Shown here: positions 23,224 through 32,689 of the stretch, in pieces
Position numbering within the stretch: the first letter of the stretch is position 1
Layout of the letters: every line of letters starts with the position of its first letter
NCBI GenBank assembly: GCA_002633005.1
Contig: NMRA01000038.1
Coordinates: 95,099-144,111, forward strand
Direction of reading: 5' to 3'
DNA: 49,013 nt
Origin: Phoronis australis
Lineage: Eukaryota; Phoronida; Phoronidae
Translations under genes and position numbers: made by a program
The notes under the pieces: model-generated
What the model was told of the DNA's origin: nothing
What the model saw: the letters and a program-made list of their open reading frames with translations, nothing else
The model's database searches: none

Positions 23224-23537
23224 GGCGTTGTTCTCAGTATCATTACTAGGCACGCTACTGCGTTTACGTTCGGATTTCCCGAATCGCTATGAGCGACTGA
23301 AGTTACCTGACAAAAATGTCTTCAAGACATTCTCTGACTAAATGTTTCCGTATAATGCTTTGGAGCCCACATGTGCATAGGCAAGAAACCCAGATCATTA
23401 AAGTTGTTCTCAGTATCATTTCTAGGTACGCCACTTTATTTCGTCTAAACCGGCTGTTCCCATTTCCCGAATCGCTACGAGTGACTGAAATTACCTGACA
23501 AAAATTTCTTCAAGTTATTCTCTGACTAAATGTTTCC
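23224..23537 (+). repeat. Local tandem duplication, about 130-bp arms
   Basis: The unit at 23224-23351 (TTGTTCTCAGTATCATT... to ...CTCTGACTAAATGTTTCCGT) is repeated at 23404-23539 with moderate divergence. The 52-base spacer carries the GCTTTGGAGCCCAC repeat also present at 21806-21850. No coding potential is apparent. Confidence 0.6.
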
Positions 23538-23539
23538 GT

Positions 23540-25042
23540 GCCAGTTATCCAGTAATCCAGAGAGAGAACTCTGTGTACCACAATACATCCGAACTTGTGT
23601 CCTGTTTTTTTCGAGTAACCGTCATGGCATTCCCATTTCTTGTATCAGGCCAACCAATTTCATCTTATCTCAGGAAGGTAAAGCCACCAAGAGTCGTCGC
23701 CGTGTATACGGATTTCCCTTTCACCGGGTTCAGCTGCCTTAGGGCGCTACAAAAAATGGCAGACATTTGCAAAATATGATCAAAAAGGTCCACCGTTTAA
23801 TAAATTCGAACCACTCTCCGCGCAATGCTGGTTACGGGCCTGTCTTGTCGTCTCCAACTTATTTCCCAATTTCACCCCTGGTCGTAACGTCCTCCTATTA
23901 TCTTTCCTGTTTGTTCCATTGTGTATTCAGTTTCCCGAAATTGTTCTTGCTTTGTCCGAATTTTTGTTAGTTTTTGCCCAAAATTGCTGGTCGAATATTT
24001 TTAATCGTTCTGTCGAGTTTCTGATGGTCTCGGTGAAAGTGGTAAAAAATCCTATCACAGAAAAGACAATACAACGAGACCAGGACTCGGGACTGCAGCC
24101 GATGGCCCGGTGCCGACTGAGACCAGCATTGGCAAAAGGCGAAAGCATGCGGTCGCCGGCTGTTTTATCGGAATAAATGGTTCAAACCACACACTTGCAT
24201 ATTATTTCGAACTAGTCACACTGTCCTGTGCCAACGATTGAATAATATAGCGTGTTTTACTGGGTGTATTTAACTCTGGTAAACAAACAGTATAAGCATA
24301 ACAACGAACATGCAACATCAAAATAATTGAATAAAATTGCTGTACAGTTACAATATTCTGACGATTAAACTCGCGAAGATATCGAAAATAAATTTAGACA
24401 GGGAAATTAAGAAACCGGTGGTCTATCGCGACTTCCGTTACGACCGGGCGCGGCTGACGTACATGTACGCTCAACAATGAACGACAGAATACTATTTGGT
24501 TGCGAAATAACCTAAGAAAGAAAACTTGCCATGGTGCTAAATGGTACGATAAAAGTATTAATGAGTTTAAAGTAGAAGGAATGGCCTTAAATGAGTGAAA
24601 TTTGTGTGACAAAGAGATTAAAAAATACTGTGTCATGCTCATAACATTGCAATATTTTCCCATTCGTCGACATTCAGATCATCGACTACAGTTCATTACA
24701 CCCCCCCCCCCCGTTTTCGTTTCCAATCGCGGAATTTTTATATTTAAACAACAGAGGTATAATTTATATTTTAAATTTTTAAAAGTATTATGTTTAGCCT
24801 AATAGTTGAAAATCAAAGACAATTTAGCAAGTTATTACATTCCCGGCCAAGAGTCCCGGAAACCGCACTGGGGAATTATTTCCCCGGTTACTGTGTCCGG
24901 ACAGTAAAATCAAGCACAGGTGCACGTTATTGCAATTGAAGTGCGGAGCTCACTGTTTTGAGATAAAACTTGTTTCTTTTTGTTGAAACATCGCCGTATG
25001 TGGATGTTTCTTTTTCATGCACTGCGCAATAAAATTTATTAT
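23540..25042. other. Intergenic region upstream of paralogue 5
   Basis: Short open frames only, none with recognisable content. An imperfect hairpin at 24856-24900 (CCGGA...GGGGAATTATTTCCCC...TCCGG) lies about 230 bases before paralogue 5. A C10 homopolymer is near 24703. Confidence 0.45.
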
Positions 25043-25092
25043 CACGTGACAGCACAGACACATGACGTCATGTCATCGGGCTAAGCCCGATG
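25043..25092 (+). promoter_or_regulatory. E-box, CRE and 8-bp palindrome upstream of paralogue 5
   Basis: CACGTG (25043-25048), a perfect TGACGTCA (25063-25070) and a perfect inverted repeat CATCGGGC-TAA-GCCCGATG (25074-25092) lie within the 82 bases before the start codon. The E-box plus CRE pairing recalls paralogue 1. This is a dense, probably functional proximal promoter, but no binding can be shown here. Confidence 0.4.
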
Positions 25093-25124
25093 GTGCTCGG
25101 GAAAGATCCATAACAAGATAAGTA

Positions 25125-25494
25125 ATGTCAGAAATCAGAAAAAAGTTAGTTGCTGTAAGGGGTGCAGAAAAAAGTGGAAAATATTACGATGCCGGAGGGA
25201 TAATAGCTAAACATAACGATGTGATGATTGAACATGTGCGAGAAGAGTACAACAAAGCCAAACGGTTGAGTCGGTCGAGTATTGACAAAGATAAATGTTT
25301 AATGCAACGGAAATTGGAGGAGCTTCAAAATGCTAAAAGATGCGCAGAAGAAGATAAAAGAAGACGAAGAAGCTCAGAGGCATCTAAAAAATCTAAACAT
25401 TCCTCGTCTCCGGAAACGTTACAAGCCGTTGCCGACTTGCTAGTAGAAGACAACGAACCACTGCCAAACTTCAATGAAGTGATCAGTAACTGGG
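25125..25494 (+). CDS. Paralogue 5, exon 1: coiled coil and DLLVEDNEPLP motif
   Basis: This exon encodes residues 1-123 of a 392-aa predicted protein. The start context is GTAATGTC. Residues 30-95 are Lys/Glu/Arg-rich with RRRRSS, then VADLLVEDNEPLPNF matches the family motif. The donor chosen is TGGG|GTAAAT; the alternative ATCA|GTAACT nine bases earlier keeps the same phase and cannot be excluded. The intron is 2024 bp and contains a broken copy of part of this exon. Confidence 0.8.
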
Positions 25495-25741
25495 GTAAAT
25501 ATTGAATTTAGCTGCCATGGTTACATGTATTTTCAAAACCGCCGAATAGTGCCTAAGTAATGAAAAAGGAAATCAGGTGTCATTCTCTTTTTTGCTGCAA
25601 TTTTGGTCGTAGCTTTGCAAGGTAAAAGTATTTCTCGTGGTCCCTCAGTTATAAGAAGTCCGAGACTGGGGGTGAACCTGGTTGACACGATCTTTATGGT
25701 GTCCATATGCATGTTCTCAAGGTAAAAGTATTTGCCGTAAA

Positions 25742-25833
25742 GTAAATGTTCAATGCAACTGAAATTGGAGGAGTTTCAAAATGCTAAAATGTACGCAGAA
25801 GATTAAAGGAGACGAAGAAGCTTAGAGACATCT
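25742..25833 (+). pseudogene. Broken duplicate of part of paralogue 5 exon 1
   Basis: This intronic stretch matches 25291-25385 base for base except for about a dozen substitutions and one missing triplet. The shared word AAATTGGAGGAG...TTCAAAATGCTAAAA is unmistakable. In the parental frame it carries a TAA where the parent has Lys, and most differences change amino acids, so it is not under protein constraint. A shorter flanking repeat (AAGGTAAAAGTATTT at 25619 and 25720) suggests local tandem duplication. Confidence 0.8.
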
Positions 25834-27518
25834 AGACATCAGACAACCGATTGCTTTACTGTATGCCATTTGGAAACAAGAGTATTCTTTCAGGGTTTCT
25901 TCCGTCTAGCGCAAGCGATACCGGTTAAGAAGCCGTTTAAAGACAGATTTCTCTGAAAAAAAACGTGAATAGGACTGAAAATTATTACCCAAATATGTTT
26001 TGAAACATCTCGTGAACATGTCTGAGCCATGGCAGAAACGAATTTCCAACGGAAATTTCAAGGTTTGGGTGAGGTTCTTGTATACAAAATCGCTATTTCT
26101 TGGCCAATTTTGAAAATTGAAGAGCTCGCATAGTCAAAATTTTACTCAGCTATTCAGACTTTTTATTACCAGAGCCTGTGTGCTTTCCAGCCTCCAATTC
26201 CAGTTGATACTATCTTCTAAGAAATAGTACGCGACCTTAGTGAACATAGAGTCACTCTATTGATGACTACCCCCTTATGAGGCGGTTGGGTTGGCCGGTG
26301 ACACTGGAGAAATTCAAACGACTTCCACAAATCGATCCTTATCTTGTTTAAAGGGGATAGTTACGTCACGAGTATCTGCGAAGGTGTTACAAAGCAACTT
26401 CCTTAGAAAACCTTAGGTTGGTGGAAAACGCTAGCAAAGCTGAGTAGCATAGGTTTCTAATTGGCCTTCGTTAATGGATGATCCATCAATGTGGGATTCA
26501 GATTTTTGCGCTGAAATTTCATGGAGTACTAGACAAGTGTGTTTTACGTCAAAAATTAAATGCAAAACTGGTTTGGGGAAACTCTGGACTAGATTTCGAA
26601 GTCACTGATCTCAGTGTTACAGAAATAGTCACAATAAAAATTAGAGTAAATCTGTCTGCGTAAATGAACAGACGAGGTAAATAATTTACAACTCGTGAGC
26701 AGAAATAAAACAAAAGCGATTACGTTTACCTTGAGGTAAAATGGTCACCTCGGCCTTTGACACTGATGGCAGACATCTTTATTTTGTAGACGAGACGAGT
26801 CAGGGTGTGATTCTATACCATCGTCTTTTCTATTATGAGATCAAATTTATTGAAAGTAAATGGTCCCATTCGAATGCAGGGCAAAATGCAACTTTGATGA
26901 AAATTGGCAGTGGACAAAACCAGGAACACATATAACACTAAAGAACAGTTATTTTTGCGTATTGGTCCTGTTTTCGAAGGTTATTTAAAAGCTAACTGTC
27001 AAGGTTGTCAGCAATCTAATAAATGTAGTATAAAGTTGAAGTATTAATCTTCAAACTGACACCAATTCCGTTCCTTAAGATTTCAATCAGTAGGGGTAGG
27101 GCGCCATGAATAAGACGTGCCCCAACAGAAGACGGCTCTTTGCAGGCAAAATTTCCGAGCAGAGCTTCTCTGATTGGCCAATTCTTTATCGCACCTATTA
27201 AGCATATTAGGCCAGATCACATCCTGTGGTTTCTTTTTAAAGGTTATTTTCTTCTCAGTTAAACAAATGATTCTGTAATTAATCTACGAATCATCAAAAC
27301 GAAATTGTTGTTTTTCCTGTTGAGTATTCCTGGTATTCTTCCAAGTGTAACCCAATAAGTACACGCAATCAGTACTTGATAGTGTGTATGATGTTTTATT
27401 GTGAGCATCGAAGGACCATAGATCCTGATGAAGTTGTGGTTTGAAATAACAAAGCTAAGTTAGCTCAATGCTTGAGTAAACACAACTACAACTGTACGCA
27501 AATGTTTTCATCTTTCAG
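25834..27518 (+). other. Rest of the intron of paralogue 5
   Basis: No coding region is supported. The acceptor at its end is CATCTTTCAG|AG (27518/27519). Two open frames of about 60 codons are not convincing. Confidence 0.5.
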
Positions 27519-28327
27519 AGGGCGATATAGGAATAGCGCCGCTCGTACTGAGGTATCTGTCACTGGACGTTACTGACAAGAACGATAGTGAAGATACTCG
27601 GGGTGACAATTTGGCTGGAACTAGCGTACGCGCAACTCATCAACGGCGCATTTCGCTAGAAAAACACCTATCTCACGTTAAGACCGAGATGTTTAAAATC
27701 ATTCATAGTTTGAGGAAACAGTTCACTATACCTGAGTTGAGGGAGCTGCACGTCCATCTTAACGCGATGCATCCTGGTAATGCCTCATACGAAAGAGTGG
27801 TACACGTGTTCGGGGAACCAGCTTTTACTCACCCCGAGATGCGCATGAGAAAGTACGCGGTAGAGTTACAAGAGGAGAGTATAGCTGCGCATTGGAAAGT
27901 TGCTGGAACCATGTCAGCCATGGACGCGCTGCAATGTCGCTATCTCAGACTGGTTGATTCCGCAGTAGAGCAACTAGTCAAAATGTGCCACGAAATGGAC
28001 ATGGATCCCGGCTTGCATGCACACACACACATCTTGTCCCCAGCTGACTTGGTGGAATTCATATTCCGGGACAACAAGCGTTCACCGACCACAACTCACG
28101 AGCTAGTGAAAATCGGAGACAAATCAAAAACTGATCGAACGCATGAGAGGACATCCTCACCCACAAAAGGAAAGCAATCAAAGCTAGCCAAAGTTTACTC
28201 TGTTCCAGAAGACGAACTGGGCCTCCGCGACAGAGGCACGAACAAGGAGTCGGGCAAAAAATTTACTTCTACGATTCATAATAAATACCATTCGGCACAG
28301 AAATCAAAATCTCCGGATAAACCCTGA
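27519..28327 (+). CDS. Paralogue 5, exon 2: unknown helical domain and basic tail
   Basis: This exon encodes residues 124-392. The joint makes Glu124, followed by GDIGIAPLVLRYLSLD, aligned with the other exon 2 starts. The family domain covers about residues 170-300: LEKHLSHVKTEMFKII, FTIPELREL, a VFGEPAFTHPEM element, MRKYAVELQEE, DALQCRYLRL (259-268), AVEQLVKMCHEM and LHAHTHI, then DLVEFIF. The tail is basic and Ser/Thr-rich. Like exon 2 of paralogue 4 it is 809 bp, and both keep the DLVEFIF/DLVFG extension after LHxH. AATAAA signals follow the stop at 28450 and 28513. Confidence 0.83.
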
Positions 28328-28449
28328 TCCTGTAAGCCATGAAAGATGTCGTACATCCCCGGGACTTAATGGAGTAGTCTGAACCAGCGTAGGCTGCACA
28401 ACATCTTAATTTGGAAATTATGAAACGGGTGATGTACCCAACGCAACAC

Positions 28450-28518
28450 AATAAAGGCGATGTAGCCATTGCAAGATATTGCATGTAGGTAATGATACAG
28501 CCCCTCTCACCCAATAAA
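28450..28518 (+). terminator. Polyadenylation signals of paralogue 5
   Basis: AATAAA occurs at 28450-28455 and again at 28513-28518, 120-190 bases after the stop. Either could direct cleavage. Confidence 0.45.
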
Positions 28519-30827
28519 GGGCAATTGAAAAGCTGGTAGAACACTAAAATTCGGTAAATTCATAGTATTAAAGAGACTAGCTTTCGAACTTTCGTCGTAG
28601 ATACAAATGGCATCTCGCGCCACTTGTTACCGGTACCATGCCTGTAAATGCCAGCTCCTCTTAAGCTCGAAAGCTGGACGGTGTCCTTAATAAAAACATT
28701 ACCACATTTTAAAGTGTTTTACCAGCGTTTGCATTGTCTCATTTTATTTGATCACAACATTTTTAAATACTCACTATACGATGATATAGCCACTCCAGCA
28801 CGGGTTATGTTGACGTATAGATCGTCTAATTACATTTGAAAGCGTGCTATGAATCCCAACAAATTCTACGCCCATATTTTCAAGAGAAAAATTAATAGAT
28901 TTAAAATTCACGAAGCCACTCCATTTCTCCCAGGAATCCCTTATTACTGGGAAATTATGGTGTGCACAGACGAGCTTGAAGTTACATGTCAGTGTACTGG
29001 GTATGACAGACAACAGAAGTCAAATCAGCAGAAATATACATTAGGCTTTGTGTTTTTGCAAACCTATCCATTTCAATGTAGTTACTTGTTGAAATGAAAT
29101 TTCTCCAAGTATTATTTGTAATAAAGTCGTTTTGTTTTCTGTTTGTTTCCTTGTTTGGCTTAAGCCACAGGTCAGGGTGAAATTTACTGACACACACGTG
29201 TCTTGACTATAGCTCGTAGCCGATTGTTTAATTAGAAATCGGCGGCGACCATTTTTTACCATTCTGGTATGCGGAGCTATAGCTCTACTGTCTCTGGTGG
29301 AATTTTTTGATTAAGTTTTCTGTAGATAGGTCATTTCTCAGGCTATTTGAAGTCTGCCGTTTGTTTTTCTTTTGTACTGAACGGTCTCTAGTCATTCGAT
29401 ATTTTCCGATGACTGTTGTCTCCCAGCGTACCTAGACGGATCCAGCGTAAAGATTTTTAATTTCTGTTGATGTCAAAGCATTTATCCTTAAGATTGAAAT
29501 TTCAAAAAACGATCAGTCAAATACTCGTCACTTCCTCGAATTTTCAACCACACGGTGATTTCAAGCAGCTATTCCTCGAGTGCATGTGCGCATATACATA
29601 AACAAATTGAAAACTCTATTGGATTGAAAGTTATTAGTCTGTATTTCGAAAATAGTGAATCTTAACGATTTTTTCTAGAAATCCTTACAATATTCAAAGT
29701 GAATAGTTCTCACGTTAGCATCCTTTAGAAGTAGATTCGCCACGATCTGTTTAAAATCAGTATCCGCGTTCCATGCCTCTTTTAACATTCGCTGTTACAT
29801 GTAATTCCAAAATACTTGGTTACCATGGCACCAGTAGCAGCTTCCCATACGTTTTACCGAGGATCACGAAAATGCTATGATCATTGCCTGCCATCTAACA
29901 GGGCTGCCATTCATTCAGCCTAAACTTGGCGATATTGTCGTAAAATACCTGGTTACCAAGGTAACGATAACCAGTTCAACGTAGTAACACCTCTAACTTT
30001 CAACAAAAATTGAATCCGGGTACTATTGGCAGGGTTGCCTGCTTCTAATAAGAATTGGCAGTGAAAGATGATTTTTTATTTTGACTGACAAAATATCTTA
30101 TTGCCATAGGAACTGTGCATACTGCGTCAGTTCGCTATTCACCAAAAGTTCTTGTTGAAAAAGTCACAAAGCAAATCAACAAATGCACACGTGCTGAGAA
30201 GGGCAAGCTTGTTGCAACGCGCATAATGAGTGCTACAGGAATTTCTTGCCACCAGAGACACGTGGAGTGATTAATGGTTGCCCTCCAGGGACATTTGACG
30301 AATGTAGTATACATTCCAAGTACTGTGGTCTAATATAAATTTTAAAACAATTTTTCTCTATCGTTTGTTCCTTTAACGATGACGCTCGGGGAGCTACAGC
30401 ACAGATGCGATCCGCACCCAAGAAGTATTTTTCGACAATACCAGAAATGCAGAAACAAGATATCCAATAACGAATGTTGTATCGTCTTTAAGGAACTCTG
30501 CACCAGAGAGGCACTACTGCCGAGTTATACATGTACAAAACAACTTAACTCTGCACCAAACTTTAAGATGATAGGTAACGAGGTTTTTTTGNNNNNNNNN
30601 NNNNNNNNNNNNNNNNNCCCCCGCCCCCGCCCCCCCCCCCCCCTCCCCGATAATGAAAACACCGCTTGTGGTTGTATATCTTTCATTGCAATTTCTTACA
30701 AAACCTACAATTTAAAACAACAGCCAGTATAGCGTTTAAATGCAGATAACCATAAAAGTTACAGGGGCAGCATCACTTGCAATGAGCAGACCAAACAACC
30801 TGAAACATACAAGTGGCACCCACAGGA
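28519..30827. other. Intergenic, with a scaffold gap
   Basis: No complete gene is supported. Around 30110-30270 the plus strand has an open stretch of about 50 codons with coding-like composition (including RAEKGKLVATRIMS) that begins after an acceptor-like CTTATTGCCATAG; it may be a relic exon. Unknown bases run from 30592 to 30617, next to a C-rich tract. Confidence 0.45.
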
Positions 30828-30981
30828 TGGATCCAGGATTTTGAGTTAGGGTGGAGGGGCCAGGGCACAGTATTCGCCAAAATTTTTCCAGTCAGACATT
30901 CGCACCTCTGAACTGCCCAATGGAATGTGGGAAAATTTGGGGGGGCCTGTTCCCCTTGGCCCCCTTCTAAATCCGCCACTG
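30828..30981. repeat. MITE-like element, GGATCCAGG to AAATCCGCCACTG
   Basis: The left end is GGATGGATCCAGGATTTTGA and the right end is CTTCTAAATCCGCCACTG, inverted relatives of each other and of the ends at 531 and 2036. G/C-rich subterminal runs flank about 150 bp. The ends resemble those of hAT-type non-autonomous elements, but no clear 8-bp target duplication is visible. Confidence 0.5.
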
Positions 30982-31754
30982 ATGTGCAACTTGACGCATA
31001 AGGAACATTTCGTGAAAACTATTCATCACTAGGAAGCATGAACCAATGGCTAGGTACCACTGACACGAGATTCAAGAGAGTACATGGGCGGTGCAGCACT
31101 GAAATAAGTGGAGGCTATAGCCCCTCAGCCCCCTATCAGGTGCGCCCCCTCTTGGGCGCGCCACCCATACCCATGTGTAGCATACAGCAATTAACTTTCC
31201 TTAGTGTTAACAATTTTGACCAGCAATCAACTTTGATCATTACAATACACTGAAAACGTCTATGACTTGACGTGACAATTGTGTTTGGAAGTTTTGCCTC
31301 TAAGAGTTCATCTGTGCATCCAGACAGACCAAACCCCAGGTGCCTTTAGGTTTGCAAGCACTTAAAGCTCATGTGAGGAAACCTGTTCTCCTAGAAACAA
31401 TCTGATTGAGACTCCAGCATAAACGTGGTTAGCATGTACAAAATGTCAGGTTTAACTGTATTAAAGTTTAATCCAACAATTTATCTGACTATAGCAGATA
31501 TATAATGAGAGTCTTTCCTTACAAATATATATGTGCCAAACAAGATATGCTGGATGGCAAGGTTCATTAACAAAAGCAATGTACAGCAGTCCATTGATAT
31601 GCGCCATCTATTGTGTGCATCACAAATGACAAAGATGTATTTACACAGCTAAAACATAAAAGAATCCGTGCCAATTCCATCAGAAGACTCATTGATTTGA
31701 TCACATAGCATCTCAGTCTTCTGACAAAACTGTCATGGTGCCTGTTACTACAGC

Positions 31755-31760
31755 TTTATT
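31755..31760 (-). terminator. Possible polyadenylation signal of TMEM181
   Basis: AATAAA on the minus strand, about 840 bases after the TMEM181 stop. It would give a 3' untranslated region of ordinary size. There is no independent support. Confidence 0.3.
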
Positions 31761-32598
31761 CAAATTAAAACCTCTTCCAATCAACAAAATATTGCACCAC
31801 AAATAATCCATTATCACCATTAAAACAAATCACGTACAAGGATTGCTGCCAACAAACTAATAAATTAAATGTATTCTTTTGACTACTCCGAAATCATGAC
31901 AATATTGAACTATGGAAGCATTAGAGGTGGAACACAACTCGTGCACCAACATGAAACTGTCAACTTTGCCGCCACACATTTGTGTTTGTGAAAGTTGTTT
32001 ATCATAGTGTCTACTTCAATAATGAGTTACCGGTATATGATTCTAATAAAAACTTGCTTCCCAATTACCTAATGCATACATATACCAACAGTGTATTCCA
32101 ATATTAAACAAAAAGGTCACTGAGGATACATTGAGCTGGCATCCAGTTATTAAACTTGGTGGACTAGAATTTAACAAACAAAACGGTTACTGCAAAACTC
32201 AAATGAAACCCAATTTTGTATGCTACGTGTACGCTCCAAAACGATTCATAATCGTTGATCTTGGTACAAAAAATTGCCACATGTCCTTGCTTTTTCTAAC
32301 AGTAACCATGGGAATTTTTCATTCAACCGGTGTCCCCAGAAAGCTCTGAAACATCCATATGACGTTACTGTGTACATGAAAAAATTTGAAAATTTAGTGA
32401 AAACTCATAAAATATTGTTTAGTTTGAACTCCAAACAATTTAAAACTAATAGCAACGGTACGGAAATGAAAATCAAGCAATTCTAAAGTGTCACCTGTCC
32501 CTTGTCCAAGACAAAAATGTGCTCCTTTGATTTCAAATGCAGTGTATATTCCTAACAATCAATTGCAAACTCCTGTGGTCCAGCAAAAAGGAAACTGA

Positions 32599-32689
32599 TC
32601 ATCGGAACACTTCATCTTCACTGTCATATCTCGATGATCTGCCATTTGGTCTCGCACGACTTGTCAATGAGGTCTCTTCAACATCAGAC
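32599..32689 (-). CDS. TMEM181: TMEM181 last coding exon
   Basis: Encodes residues 450-479, GSDVEETSLTSRARPNG to SEDEVFR, then TGA. The GSD-EE start and acidic end match the vertebrate C-terminus. The acceptor is TTTGTCAG|GT. Its distance from the previous exon (2559 bp) is due to a minisatellite and a MITE in the intron. Confidence 0.87.
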
